Position numbers and translations under genes: made by a program | Part shown: in pieces, positions 25,516-34,016 of the stretch | Layout of the letters: every line of letters starts with the position of its first letter | Position numbering within the stretch: position 1 is the first letter of the stretch | Notes under the pieces: generated by a model | The model's database searches: none | Told to the model about the DNA's origin: nothing | Seen by the model: the letters and a program-made list of their open reading frames with translations, nothing else | NCBI RefSeq assembly: GCF_029194005.1 | Contig: NZ_JARFVA010000011.1 | Coordinates: 1-64,000, forward strand | Direction of reading: 5' to 3' | Origin: Flagellimonas okinawensis | GTDB lineage: Bacteria; Bacteroidota; Bacteroidia; Flavobacteriales; Flavobacteriaceae | DNA: 64,000 nucleotides

Positions 25516-26214
25516 ATGGCACATCAAATGAGAACATTGGGAATGATAGGCGGGACCTCTTGGCATTCCACTATTGAATACTACAGGTTGATCAACGAAT
25601 CGGCATCGGAACGGATCGGCCAATGGTCCAATCCGCCCCTGATCATACACAGTATCAATATCGAAGTGATGCGGGAACAGAACAAGGAAAAGATCAATGC
25701 CACTTATCTGGACACCGCCAACAAACTCCAATCCGCAGGGGCCGAGGCGATCATCATCTGTGCGAACACCCCCCATATGGCCTACGAACATGTGCAGCCC
25801 CAAATTGACATTCCCATATTGCATATTGCGGATGCCACAGGTCAGGCGGCCCAAAAACAAGGGCTCAAAAAACTGGGGCTACTGGGCAACCGACCTACCA
25901 TGACGGGTGATTTTATCCCAAAGATCTTAAGGAACAATTATCGGATGGAAACCATAACTCCAGAAGGGGATGCCATCAACCAAGCCCATGGGTATGTCTC
26001 CAAGGAACTGACGCAGGGCATTTTTTCTGATCAAGCGAAACGCTTCTTTCTGGATCAAATAGTACTGTTAAAGGAAAGGGGTTCGGACGGAATCATTTTG
26101 GGATGTACCGAGCTTCCCTTGCTCTTGGAGCAGAGCGATGTGAACATACCCACACTTGCCACAACGGACCTGCACGCACAAATGGCGGTCGATTTTATTT
26201 TTGGCGAACTATGA
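25516..26214 (+). CDS. Aspartate/glutamate racemase family protein
   Basis: 232 aa. PLP-independent two-cysteine racemase fold: GMIGGTSWHSTIEYY at the N-terminus, first catalytic Cys in IICANTPHMAY (about 84), second in ILGCTELPLLL (about 195), and GNRPTM mid-protein. Family members interconvert L- and D-Asp/Glu or related amino acids; the YgeA-like broad-specificity branch is the best guess. Monocistronic, divergent from tldD. Confidence 0.9.
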   Translation: MAHQMRTLGMIGGTSWHSTIEYYRLINESASERIGQWSNPPLIIHSINIEVMREQNKEKINATYLDTANKLQSAGAEAIIICANTPHMAYEHVQPQIDIPILHIADATGQAAQKQGLKKLGLLGNRPTMTGDFIPKILRNNYRMETITPEGDAINQAHGYVSKELTQGIFSDQAKRFFLDQIVLLKERGSDGIILGCTELPLLLEQSDVNIPTLATTDLHAQMAVDFIFGEL

Positions 26215-26262
26215 CCCCAGATGGGTTCCTGTCCTGTTAAGCCCATGTTAAAAATCCTTTGT

Positions 26263-26306
26263 GTAACATTCGTTACTGCAAAGAGCTTTATTATAAGTTA
26301 ATTTTA
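26263..26306 (+). promoter_or_regulatory. CRP/FNR-type promoter of the peroxiredoxin gene (variant half-sites)
   Basis: Dyad GTAAC-ATTC-GTTAC at 26263-26276 (centre 26269.5) and TAATTTTA -7 element at 26299-26306 (centre 26302.5); spacing 33.0 bp. The half-site is TAAC rather than TGAT/TGAC, so it may be read by a related regulator. Confidence 0.6.
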
Positions 26307-26344
26307 TCATGAATTTAATATCAATAAATATAACTTATAATACT

Positions 26345-27010
26345 ATGGAAAATTCCTATCAAGAAATCGAAAAGGTCAATCAAATGCCAAGAATCGGGGA
26401 CATTGCCCCTGACTTTGAGGCTGTTACCACTAAAGGAAAAATAAAGTTCTCCGAGTTCGCCACGGATAAATGGACGGTAATGTTCTCCCACCCAGCGGAT
26501 TTCACACCGGTTTGTACTACAGAGATGAGCGGTTTTGCCCAACGAAAGGACGAGTTCGACGCCATGAACACGGAGCTTTTGGGCCTGAGCATCGACAGTA
26601 TCCATGCCCATTTGGGATGGGTCCAGAACGTAAGGCAAAATACCGGTGTATATTTTGATTTCCCGATTATCGCCGATCTGGACATGAAGGTATCCAAACT
26701 TTACGGAATGCTCCAGCCCAATGAAAGTGAAACTGCAGCGGTCCGTGCCGTTTTCTTTATCGATCCATCAAAGAAAATCCGTTTGATCATGTACTACCCG
26801 CTCAATGTTGGTAGAAACATGGACGAGATATTAAGGGCCTTGGAAGCACTTCAAACTTCGGACAAACATAAGGTTGCCATGCCCTTGGATTGGAAAAGAG
26901 GAGAAAAAGTCATAGTATCCCCTCCAAAGACCCTTGACGAGCTCAATGCAAGGATCGAGGACGAATCCCTTGAAAAAGTGGATTGGTACCTTGCCAAGAA
27001 AGAGATTTAA
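26345..27010 (+). CDS. 1-Cys peroxiredoxin (Prx6-like)
   Basis: 221 aa from the ATG at 26345; the frame also opens at 26309, but that would put the start right after the -7 element. Reduces hydrogen peroxide and organic peroxides. The active site is SHPADFTPVCTTE with peroxidatic Cys57, and no other cysteine is present, so it is a 1-Cys type needing an external reductant. YGMLQPNE, VFFIDPSKKIRLIMYYP and the C-terminal DWKRGEKVIVSP are typical of the Prx6 group. It lies 59 bp before the MBL-rhodanese gene, probably one operon combining peroxide and sulfane-sulfur detoxification. Confidence 0.95.
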   Translation: MENSYQEIEKVNQMPRIGDIAPDFEAVTTKGKIKFSEFATDKWTVMFSHPADFTPVCTTEMSGFAQRKDEFDAMNTELLGLSIDSIHAHLGWVQNVRQNTGVYFDFPIIADLDMKVSKLYGMLQPNESETAAVRAVFFIDPSKKIRLIMYYPLNVGRNMDEILRALEALQTSDKHKVAMPLDWKRGEKVIVSPPKTLDELNARIEDESLEKVDWYLAKKEI

Positions 27011-27027
27011 AAATAATGTTGAATTCG

Positions 27028-27049
27028 GGACGCCCGACCTAGGGCGTCC
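27028..27049. repeat. Hairpin between peroxiredoxin and MBL-rhodanese genes
   Basis: GGACGCCC, loop GACCTA, GGGCGTCC: a perfect 8-bp stem. It is followed by TTAAACCC, not a T-run, so it may be an attenuator or processing site rather than a full terminator. Confidence 0.5.
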
Positions 27050-27069
27050 TTAAACCCAGATACTTTTAT

Positions 27070-28398
27070 ATGGAAATCAAACAATTCGAATACAAACCAT
27101 TGGCCCATTATTCCTACGCCATCGTGGACAACGGTGAAATGGCCATCATCGATCCGGAGCGGGACCCCATGCAGTACTATGCATTCGCCCAACAGCACGA
27201 TGCTCGGATCGTAGCGGTGATAGAAACCCATCCACATGCGGATTTTGTGAGTTCCCACGTACAGATACGTGAAGAGACCGGTGCATCCATTTATCACAGT
27301 AAGGACCTGGGGGCTGATTATCATTTTGAACCTTTTGATGAAGGCCGGCACATTATGATCGGGGATATCAAGGTTTCCGCATTGAATACGCCCGGACACT
27401 CGCCGGACAGTATCACCATTGTAGCGGAAAAAGATGGAAAAACAGCACTTTTCACAGGTGACACCTTGTTCATTGGCGATGTTGGACGGCCAGATCTTCG
27501 GGAAAAGGCAGGTAACATGACCGCAAAACGCCAAGAGCTGGCAGAAATGATGTACGATACCATCCAGAATAAATTCAAAGATCTGCCCGATGGGGCCTTG
27601 GTATACCCAGCACACGGTGCCGGCTCCCTTTGCGGAAAAAACCTGAGCGCCGACAACAGTAGTACCCTCGGGAACGAAAGAATGGGCAACTGGGCCTTTA
27701 AACCACAATCGAAAGAGGAATTCGTTGCCACATTGTTGGACAGCCAACCCTTTATCCCCTCCTATTTTGGGTATGATGTGGATACCAATAGAAAAGGTCC
27801 CGAAAACGTGAGGACCTCACTTGCACGAATCCCCTTAAAGCTCAATACGGTCATTGATGGACTTATTGTGGATACCCGTGAGGAGGGAACCTTCAAAAAA
27901 GGACATCTGCCAGGTAGCATCAATATCATGGCCGTGTCAGAGGATTCCAAGTTTGAAACTTGGTTAGGCGCCATAGTCCGGCCGGAGGAGCCCTTTAGCC
28001 TGGTCGTTGAAAAACCGGAGGATATGCAAAAGGTGTTGGAACGCATCGCCAAAATAGGGTATGAGCAACAGCTAAGATCGGTGATCACCCTTGACGGGGC
28101 CAAAACGGTGCAGAGCCATAAACTGGACCTGACCCACTTCAAGAACAATCCGGACAGTTATACCATTGTTGACATACGTAACAGTAGCGAGGTCGAGGAA
28201 GGCAAATTTTTTGAACAGGCGCTTTCCATTCCATTGAACGACCTTAGAAATTCACTATCGGACATTCCCAAGGACAAACCTATCATTGTCCATTGTGCCG
28301 GTGGTTACCGCAGTTCTGCGGGAAGCAGTATTGTCGAAGGGCTGGACGAAAACGTACAGGTCTACGACCTTAGTGAGAATGTAAAGGATTTCAGTTAG
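27070..28398 (+). CDS. MBL-fold hydrolase fused to rhodanese domains (persulfide dioxygenase-like)
   Basis: 442 aa, cytoplasmic. N-terminal metallo-beta-lactamase domain with THPHADFVSSH (metal ligands H54, H56, D58), NTPGHSPDS and FTGDTLFIGDVGRPDL, as in ETHE1-type persulfide dioxygenases. Then two rhodanese-like domains: the first (about 255-350) lacks a catalytic cysteine; the second has it at C409 in VHCAGGYRSSAG. The combination fits oxidation and transfer of sulfane sulfur (glutathione persulfide or a thiol equivalent). It probably shares the peroxiredoxin transcript; a strong terminator follows. Confidence 0.93.
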   Translation: MEIKQFEYKPLAHYSYAIVDNGEMAIIDPERDPMQYYAFAQQHDARIVAVIETHPHADFVSSHVQIREETGASIYHSKDLGADYHFEPFDEGRHIMIGDIKVSALNTPGHSPDSITIVAEKDGKTALFTGDTLFIGDVGRPDLREKAGNMTAKRQELAEMMYDTIQNKFKDLPDGALVYPAHGAGSLCGKNLSADNSSTLGNERMGNWAFKPQSKEEFVATLLDSQPFIPSYFGYDVDTNRKGPENVRTSLARIPLKLNTVIDGLIVDTREEGTFKKGHLPGSINIMAVSEDSKFETWLGAIVRPEEPFSLVVEKPEDMQKVLERIAKIGYEQQLRSVITLDGAKTVQSHKLDLTHFKNNPDSYTIVDIRNSSEVEEGKFFEQALSIPLNDLRNSLSDIPKDKPIIVHCAGGYRSSAGSSIVEGLDENVQVYDLSENVKDFS

Positions 28399-28404
28399 GC
28401 GCTA

Positions 28405-28428
28405 CCCCTCGATAACGAGGGGTTTTTT
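28405..28428 (+). terminator. Rho-independent terminator of the MBL-rhodanese gene
   Basis: CCCCTCG, loop ATAA, CGAGGGG, then TTTTTT. It lies between convergent genes; the opposite strand lacks a T-run. Confidence 0.92.
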
Positions 28429-28442
28429 AATGTTCAGTCCCC

Positions 28443-29483
28443 TTAAAATGAATCGATCACCAATACGCCCTGGTGGTTGAATCGGTCCATTTTGGGAAGT
28501 TCCTGGGCCGCCTCCTCCAGAGATATGGTCCGTTCCACCAATTGTTCGGGCCGTAATTTGCCGGATCTTACCATTTCGAGCATTTCCGGGTAGCGGAAGG
28601 CCTGCATGCCATGGCTACCAAAAATCTCCAATTCATGGGCCAATACCAAGTCCATGGGCACCTTAGGGTGTCTATGGTCACCGGTCATCAATCCTACCTG
28701 GATATGCCTACCTCGCTTTCTTAGGTTGGCTATGGAATTATAACAGGTCGCTTGGCTGCCCAGGGCATCAATGGATACATGGGCGCCACCCTGGGTAATC
28801 TCCCTTATCTCGCCCACTACACTTGACCGTTCCTTGGCATTTATGGTCCAAGTTGCCCCAAGGGATCTGGCAAGGCCAAGGGTCCGGTCGTCGATATCAA
28901 CGGCTATGACCTCAGCCCCAAGTGCATTGGCGATCATAATGGCGGAGAGTCCAACGCCACCACAACCATGAATCGCTACATATTGACCACCTTGTACCTT
29001 TCCTTGGTCCACAACGGCCCTGAACGAGGTGATGAACCGACAACCCAAAATTGCGGCCGTCACATCCGCGATTTGGTCCGGTATGGCCACCAAATTGATA
29101 TCTGCATGATCTAGGGCCACATATTCCGCAAAGGAACCCCAATGTGTAAAACCAGGTTGGGTCTGGTAATCGCAAACCTGGTGGTTTCCGGACCGGCATT
29201 CCCGGCAAGATCCACATCCGCAGACAAAGGGAACGGTCACCCGGTCTCCTAGCCTGAAATTTTTAACATCCTTTCCAACCTCGGCAACGATACCCGCCAA
29301 TTCGTGGCCGGGCACATGTGGCAGTTCAATATCCGAATCGTGCCCCATCCATCCGTGCCAATCGCTACGGCATAATCCCGTAGCGGAAACCTTTATGATC
29401 ACACCGTGATCTTTCGGGCTGGGATCGGTAACATTTTGAACACTTACAGGACCCTGGAACTTTTCATAAACAATCGCTCGCAT
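28443..29483 (-). CDS. Zinc-dependent alcohol dehydrogenase family protein
   Basis: 346 aa from the ATG at 29483 (or 29489); the frame extends to 29573, but the family starts at MRAIVYEKF. Medium-chain dehydrogenase: catalytic zinc ligands in GLCRSDWHG and GHE (VPGHELAG), structural zinc cysteines in [17 protein letters not shown], Rossmann glycines in [13 protein letters not shown]. Oxidises an alcohol or reduces an aldehyde with NAD(P)H; substrate unknown. A TATTTTTG -7 element lies at 29524-29531 on its strand; unlike its divergent neighbour I find no CRP/FNR-type dyad at the 33-bp position. Confidence 0.93.
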   Translation of the reverse strand: MRAIVYEKFQGPVSVQNVTDPSPKDHGVIIKVSATGLCRSDWHGWMGHDSDIELPHVPGHELAGIVAEVGKDVKNFRLGDRVTVPFVCGCGSCRECRSGNHQVCDYQTQPGFTHWGSFAEYVALDHADINLVAIPDQIADVTAAILGCRFITSFRAVVDQGKVQGGQYVAIHGCGGVGLSAIMIANALGAEVIAVDIDDRTLGLARSLGATWTINAKERSSVVGEIREITQGGAHVSIDALGSQATCYNSIANLRKRGRHIQVGLMTGDHRHPKVPMDLVLAHELEIFGSHGMQAFRYPEMLEMVRSGKLRPEQLVERTISLEEAAQELPKMDRFNHQGVLVIDSF

Positions 29484-29567
29484 CGGCATTGGTGGTTTGT
29501 TGGTTGTTTCGGTAAACTTACTGCAAAAATACCTGCCCGAAACAAAAAAAGTACAGCGATCAAATAG

Positions 29568-29610
29568 TGACAAGGCTCAATGTATGGATACAAATGGTAG
29601 CTTATCTTTG
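29568..29610 (+). promoter_or_regulatory. CRP/FNR-type promoter of the cardiolipin synthase gene
   Basis: Dyad TGAC-AAGG-CTCA at 29568-29579 (centre 29573.5; TGA-N6-TCA core, inner bases weaker) and a perfect TATCTTTG -7 element at 29603-29610 (centre 29606.5); spacing 33.0 bp. Confidence 0.6.
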
Positions 29611-29627
29611 TTGTAAAGCTGGCCAAG

Positions 29628-31043
29628 ATGGATCAAATGCTCATCCCCATTCTCATAGGACTTTATGCACTGGTCGCCCTGATCATGGTGATAGGGCTAT
29701 TATTGAACGGTGTCAGGCCAAGCAAGACACTGGCATGGCTATTGGCCATTTTTACCATTCCAGTGGCGGGGGTACTTTTTTATATTCTTTTCGGAAGGAA
29801 CAGGAGAAAGAGCAAGTTGTTCACCCTAAAGAACCAATTTGCCACCGTAGGGGAATTCAGGACCATACATTGTTATCCGGAGCTATCGGGAAATAAACAG
29901 AAAATCACTTCCTTGATAGAAAATACGGCCAAGTGCCCGGTGACCTGCCATAACCGATTGGAATTGCTAAAAGATGGTAAGAACACCTTTGAGAGTATTT
30001 TCCGCGCCATTGAACAGGCAAAGGACCATATTCATTTACAGTACTACATATTTGAGGACGGGGTATTGGCCGACAAGCTCTTGGAGGTCTTCGAACGCAA
30101 AATCGGGGAAAACGTGACCATTCGATTGCTCTATGACGGTATCGGGAGTTACTCCCTCAGTAAAAAATATTTAAAAAAGCTTAAGGCCATCGGAGTGGAA
30201 ACGGCCCAATTTCTACCATTCAAGTTCGGAAGGTTTCTATCCGCCCTCAATTACAGGAACCATCGTAAGATCATCGTTATCGACAACAAGATCGGTTTTA
30301 CCGGGGGCATCAATATATCGGACAAATACCTCAAAGGGGATCCCGCTTTGGGCAAATGGCACGATACGCATTTAAAGATCGAAGGGGAAGCCGTGGACTT
30401 TTTGAACCGGACCTTTGTCACGGACTGGTTCTTGGCCAGTGAAAAAAAAGTGGATGTCTCATCGTTCCATATCCATACCTTGCCCCAAAAAGGAACATCA
30501 CTGCAAATGGTTCCCAGTGGCCCGGACGACGATTTTGATGTGATGGAACAGGTCTATTTTTCCATCATCAACAGTGCCGAGAAATACCTTTACATCGTAA
30601 ACCCTTACATCATTCCCAACCATGCCATATTGCAGGCATTGATGACGGCGGCACTGAGCGGTGTGGACGTTCGTATCCTAATGTCCTCGAGTACGGACAT
30701 CAAACTTGTGGATTGGTGTGTGAGGGCCTACTTCGAGTCCTATCTAAAGGCCGGGATCAAGATATATCTCTATGATGATGGTTTTTTGCACAGCAAGGTC
30801 ATGCTCTGTGATGATGAGATCGCGAGCATTGGAACGGCAAACCTGGACAACAGGAGCCTGCAGCAAAATTACGAGGCCCAGGTATTTGTGTACGACAAGG
30901 CACTCTGTGGATCCATGAAGAACGATTTCTTGCAGGACTGTCAAAAGGCACGGCTATTGAGCGATTACAAAGCTTACAAGGAAAGGCCTTGGACAAAAAA
31001 ACTGATCGAAGGTTTCGCTAAATTATTGAGCCCTTTGTTATAG
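29628..31043 (+). CDS. cls: Cardiolipin synthase (phospholipase D family)
   Basis: 471 aa. Two N-terminal TM helices (about 4-22 and 34-52, with the RPSKTLAWLLAIFTIPVAGVLFYILFGRN pattern of ClsA), then two PLD domains: HKD 1 in NYRNHRKIIVIDNKIGFTGG (about 216-236) and HKD 2 in GFLHSKVMLCDDEIASIGTANLD (about 385-407). Condenses two phosphatidylglycerol molecules to cardiolipin and glycerol at the inner membrane. Cardiolipin rises under stationary-phase or energy stress, which suits its CRP/FNR-type promoter. Its last 6 bp overlap the convergent dehydrogenase gene. Confidence 0.95.
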   Translation: MDQMLIPILIGLYALVALIMVIGLLLNGVRPSKTLAWLLAIFTIPVAGVLFYILFGRNRRKSKLFTLKNQFATVGEFRTIHCYPELSGNKQKITSLIENTAKCPVTCHNRLELLKDGKNTFESIFRAIEQAKDHIHLQYYIFEDGVLADKLLEVFERKIGENVTIRLLYDGIGSYSLSKKYLKKLKAIGVETAQFLPFKFGRFLSALNYRNHRKIIVIDNKIGFTGGINISDKYLKGDPALGKWHDTHLKIEGEAVDFLNRTFVTDWFLASEKKVDVSSFHIHTLPQKGTSLQMVPSGPDDDFDVMEQVYFSIINSAEKYLYIVNPYIIPNHAILQALMTAALSGVDVRILMSSSTDIKLVDWCVRAYFESYLKAGIKIYLYDDGFLHSKVMLCDDEIASIGTANLDNRSLQQNYEAQVFVYDKALCGSMKNDFLQDCQKARLLSDYKAYKERPWTKKLIEGFAKLLSPLL

Positions 31044-32045
31044 CATTACACTTTCAAAGCCCAGCTCATTTTTACAGCTCCTGTCCCCCTCCCAACAATC
31101 AAGGTTATAGATGGTGGTCTCGGCAATACGTACCAGGGCCTCTTTGGTCGCAAACGCTTGGTGGGGGGTCAACAATACATTGGGCTGTGCAATCAGTTCC
31201 TTCAACAGGGCATCATGGAGTCCCGACTTGGTGTGGTCCATGAAAAAAGTGCCCCTTTCGTGTTCGTAGACATCAGTCGCGTAGCCCGCAAATTCACCGT
31301 CCTTTAGCGCCTTTATCAAATCATCCGTCTTTACGATACCGCCTCTGGCGGTATTGACCAACAGGGCATCCTTTTTCATTGCCTTGAACAGGGATTCGTT
31401 AAAAAGATGGTGTGTCTCGTAGGTCAATGGCGTGTTGATGCTAATGATGTCCGACACTCTGCACATTTCCTCCAAGGGCAGGTATTCCACCTCGCAGTGG
31501 TTTTGGAGATATTGGTTTCTTTTGATATCGGTGGCCACTACCTTGCAACCAAAGGCATGAAAGATATGTACCAAGTTGGAACCGATACGTCCGGTGCCGA
31601 AAATACCAACGGTCTTGCCATGAAGATCGAAACCAATCAGGTCGTCCAACAGAAAATCGTACGCCTGTACTTTTTGATGGCTTTGTATCAATTTACGGTT
31701 GAGCGCCAACAAAAGTCCAATGGCGTGCTCCGCTATGGTATGTGGTGAGTATTCTGGAGCATTGGCCACCTTAAGACCGATCCGTTTGGCCGATTTGACG
31801 CTTACATTGTTATATCCGGTCGATCTCAAGGTGATGTACTTTACCCCCATCTCACGGAGAATTTCAAGGACCACTAGGGATGCATCATCATTTGAAAAAA
31901 TGGAAACGGCTTCGTACCCGGCCGCCATGACCGCTGTTGTGGGATCAAGGGAGTCGGGCACAAACCTCATTTTATGTTTGCCCGCATTTTGCTTTTCCAG
32001 GTTTTTTATCTCAAAATCCTTTGCGCTGTACACCAATACTTTCAT
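31038..32045 (-). CDS. 2-hydroxyacid dehydrogenase, D-lactate dehydrogenase-like (LdhA type)
   Basis: 335 aa. D-isomer-specific dehydrogenase: NAD-binding GIFGTGRIGSNL (about 149-160), catalytic Arg in NTARGGIV, Glu in DVYEHERG and His in LTPHQAFAT. N-terminal MKVLVYSAKDFEIKNLE and overall length match LdhA, which reduces pyruvate to D-lactate in fermentation. It follows the helical protein gene by 19 bp and is probably the last gene of the operon headed by the TGAT-type promoter at 33558, so NADH re-oxidation would be part of that response. Confidence 0.92.
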   Translation of the reverse strand: MKVLVYSAKDFEIKNLEKQNAGKHKMRFVPDSLDPTTAVMAAGYEAVSIFSNDDASLVVLEILREMGVKYITLRSTGYNNVSVKSAKRIGLKVANAPEYSPHTIAEHAIGLLLALNRKLIQSHQKVQAYDFLLDDLIGFDLHGKTVGIFGTGRIGSNLVHIFHAFGCKVVATDIKRNQYLQNHCEVEYLPLEEMCRVSDIISINTPLTYETHHLFNESLFKAMKKDALLVNTARGGIVKTDDLIKALKDGEFAGYATDVYEHERGTFFMDHTKSGLHDALLKELIAQPNVLLTPHQAFATKEALVRIAETTIYNLDCWEGDRSCKNELGFESVML

Positions 32046-32064
32046 ATGCTTTGTTAAATCTCTT

Positions 32065-32508
32065 TTAGGTTAGCAGTCGTTTTTGTTTTTTACGTTTGAT
32101 CACGTTGGACACGATATCGAACATTTTGGTCTTCGCATCCCTATACTTGATAAAATAATCCTCCACTTCCATGGCCAGGTCATTGTGGGTGTCCAAATAA
32201 GCCGCTTCCATCTTCTCTTGGTTTACCTCATCAACCATGATCTGGAGTTGGTTCTCGTGCAACTGAACTTTCTTGAAAAGTTCGATCAGGTCCTTTTCGG
32301 ATTTGTTGAGCGATTCCACTACAGGCTGTACGGTCTTGAACATATCGGAATCGATGATATCCAAGGTGTAGTCTTTAACCATATTGTCAAGGAATCTTTG
32401 TTCGTCCTTGGCGAACTTTAGTTCTGAGAACCATTTTTTTGATTCTTCATGTAGTTCGTCCGCACTGAACCATTCTCTGAACTTTCTTTTGTTTGATGCT
32501 GTTTTCAT
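32065..32508 (-). CDS. Helical protein of unknown function, paralog of the 134-aa protein at 33084
   Basis: 147 aa, soluble, almost all helix, highly charged. SADELHEESKKWFSELKFAKDEQRFLDNMVKDY is followed by a heptad-rich region with LQLHENQLQIMVDE-type sequence and a lysine-rich tail (KRKKQKR). It shares a layout with the protein encoded at 33084-33488: W-x3-L near the start, E-x2-FL/ML, an F-x-x-LELF segment, then a HENQL/HENEL box. The two flank Hsp20. Function unknown; a stress-related structural or chaperone-associated role is a guess from context. Confidence 0.7.
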   Translation of the reverse strand: MKTASNKRKFREWFSADELHEESKKWFSELKFAKDEQRFLDNMVKDYTLDIIDSDMFKTVQPVVESLNKSEKDLIELFKKVQLHENQLQIMVDEVNQEKMEAAYLDTHNDLAMEVEDYFIKYRDAKTKMFDIVSNVIKRKKQKRLLT

Positions 32509-32523
32509 AATGCAATATTTTAA

Positions 32524-32549
32524 GCGGCAGATGGAGCTTCACCTGCCGC
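32524..32549. repeat. Hairpin between hsp20 and the helical protein gene
   Basis: GCGGCAG and CTGCCGC pair across 12 bases. Read on the minus strand it is followed by TTAAAATATT, a weak T-tract, so it could partly terminate or stabilise the hsp20 transcript. Confidence 0.5.
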
Positions 32550-32558
32550 AGTTGTTCT

Positions 32559-32999
32559 TTAGGCGACCTCTATGACCTTTTTATGGTCTTTCTTGGCCTC
32601 TTCCATTTTTAGGACATTAAGTTTAAGGATACCGTTTTCGTACACCGCCTTGACCTCTTTGTTATGGTCGACAGATGTTGGTAACTGCAGGGTCCTGGTA
32701 AATGCATTGTAGTTGAATTCCCGACGGGTAAAGTTTTCGTCCTCTTCTTTTTCCTCTTTACTCTTTTGTGCGGAAACCTCCAGTACATCGTCTTTCATGG
32801 TGATCTCGAAATCTTTCTTTTCAAATCCCGGTGCGGCAAACTCGATTTCAAAATCATCCTTGTGTTCCTTCACGTTCATAGCAGGGTGGGTTTTTTCCAA
32901 ATTGAAAAAATCATCATCGATGAACGCATCCTGATTGAAGAAATCAATCAATCTCTCATTCCATGGAAATCGCTTTCCATCCAATTTTACAAGTGACAT
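32559..32999 (-). CDS. Hsp20/alpha-crystallin small heat-shock protein
   Basis: 146 aa. N-terminal arm with FNQDAFIDDDFF, then the alpha-crystallin domain: PAMNVKEHKDDFEIEFAAPGFEKKDFEI, DVLEVSAQKSKE, FNYNAFTRTLQLPTSVD and the closing KAVYENGILKLNVLK (the A-x-x-x-NGIL signature, about 119-130). ATP-independent holdase for unfolding proteins. It lies between two related helical proteins, with gaps of 84 and 50 bp, in a probable four-gene operon ending with LdhA. Confidence 0.96.
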   Translation of the reverse strand: MSLVKLDGKRFPWNERLIDFFNQDAFIDDDFFNLEKTHPAMNVKEHKDDFEIEFAAPGFEKKDFEITMKDDVLEVSAQKSKEEKEEDENFTRREFNYNAFTRTLQLPTSVDHNKEVKAVYENGILKLNVLKMEEAKKDHKKVIEVA

Positions 33000-33083
33000 A
33001 ACTACTTAATTTATAGATTCATGTAAATGTGCGGCAATCCGACCAGGCAACATACCTTACAGTGGCAGCCAACCAGATCAGTA

Positions 33084-33488
33084 TCAGGGCTTTTTCTTTT
33101 TCAGTATGGACCCGGCATAATCATAAACCTCCTTTTTAAGTGCTATATAAGCCTTGATATAATCCGTCATCCTGTCTTTGAGTGCCAGGTGACTTTCGTA
33201 GTATGGCCCATCGCACTCCGGCCGGGAACATTCAAAAATGCCCCCTAGTTCGTTCTCATGTTCCTTGATGGCCTTGGAGAGGGACCTTCTGTCCTTTTTT
33301 GAAGTGACAAAATGTTGTTTGAACAGCTCCAAAAGTTCAAAAAGTTCGGGTGTCCTAGGTTCAAATACATAGGAGTCCAGCATCCCTTGGATAAAGAGCA
33401 TTTCGTCTTCGATGAACTGCAAATAGGACTTCCAGTTCTGCAGTTCACCGCGCATTATCTCTATTTTCCTATCCCTTACCATCATCAT
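33084..33488 (-). CDS. Helical protein of unknown function, paralog of the 147-aa protein at 32065
   Basis: 134 aa, soluble and helical. RGELQNWKSYLQFIEDEMLFIQGMLDSY, FELLELFKQHF, and KEHENELGG mirror the 147-aa protein two genes downstream. Its own feature is a Cys pair in FECSRPECDGPYYESH, absent from the paralog. It heads the probable operon with hsp20 and ldhA and has a perfect TGAT-CTAC-ATCA dyad upstream. Start could also be Met2 or Met3. Function unknown. Confidence 0.7.
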   Translation of the reverse strand: MMMVRDRKIEIMRGELQNWKSYLQFIEDEMLFIQGMLDSYVFEPRTPELFELLELFKQHFVTSKKDRRSLSKAIKEHENELGGIFECSRPECDGPYYESHLALKDRMTDYIKAYIALKKEVYDYAGSILKKKKP

Positions 33489-33515
33489 TGGGGAACTTTT
33501 ACTTGTATTCGATCA

Positions 33516-33558
33516 TGAATATAATGCTTGTTCGGTGAACCTGAAATGATCTACATCA
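33516..33558 (-). promoter_or_regulatory. CRP/FNR-type promoter of the helical protein-hsp20-ldhA operon
   Basis: Perfect dyad TGAT-CTAC-ATCA at 33547-33558 (centre 33552.5). At exactly 33.0 bp on the minus strand lies TATATTCA (33516-33523), a 4-of-6 match to TAnnTTTG. Confidence 0.65.
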
Positions 33559-33572
33559 TACGGAAAGCCCGA

Positions 33573-34001
33573 TCAGTTTCCATCGGGGTAGCGATCATCC
33601 AGGCCAAAAGATCGTTTTACCAATGCCTTGAACTGATTTTGGCTCATACTGTCCACTGTTTCGGTGGCCTTTACCTTATCCGCCAGATCGGGGTGGTTCT
33701 GTTTCAGCGCCTCCAAAAACCTGTCCGGTGTCTCTGCCGGCCCAAAAATACCGATCCGGTCCGCCCCGGAGATCTTTTCCGCGATCGTTTCAAAATACTT
33801 TTTCAACTGGTGCTTTTCCCGCTCCAAGTATTTGCTGTCCTGTACCACATCTTGTGGACCCCATTTTGTCTTGGACCTTGATCCTCCCTTGGGGTTGAAA
33901 AATTCCAGTTCCGAAGGAATGTTATAAAAACGTTCCTTCCCTTTGTCCAGTTCCACTACGTTGGCCTCTTGTTTGTCCAACCATATACCTACTTGCTTCA
34001 T
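33573..34001 (-). CDS. Small protein resembling the eRF1-like (baeRF) fold, unconfirmed
   Basis: 142 aa, soluble. MKQVGIWLDKQEANVVELDKG at the start looks like the first strands of an eRF1 domain 2 or host-attachment-like protein, and the second half, RIGIFGPAETPDRFLEALKQNHPDLADKVKATETVDSMSQNQF, resembles the GPxExKxxF...L pattern of eRF1/Pelota-type domains. No GGQ motif. This is a resemblance by eye, not a firm match. It lies 15 bp after a universal stress protein gene and is probably co-transcribed, which would suit a ribosome-related stress factor. Confidence 0.55.
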   Translation of the reverse strand: MKQVGIWLDKQEANVVELDKGKERFYNIPSELEFFNPKGGSRSKTKWGPQDVVQDSKYLEREKHQLKKYFETIAEKISGADRIGIFGPAETPDRFLEALKQNHPDLADKVKATETVDSMSQNQFKALVKRSFGLDDRYPDGN

Positions 34002-34016
34002 GACTCCTGCTTTTTT

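Noticed and set aside
27028..27049. Hairpin after the peroxiredoxin gene as a terminator
   Set aside because: The stem is followed by TTAAACCC rather than a T-run; co-transcription with the next gene is kept as the more likely case.
27007..27747. 246-codon open frame antisense to the MBL-rhodanese gene
   Set aside because: It lies over well-conserved MBL motifs on the other strand and resembles no protein family.
29524..29566. Possible regulon site for the alcohol dehydrogenase gene
   Set aside because: A good TATTTTTG -7 element is present, but the bases 33 bp upstream contain only a single TGAT half-site and no dyad.
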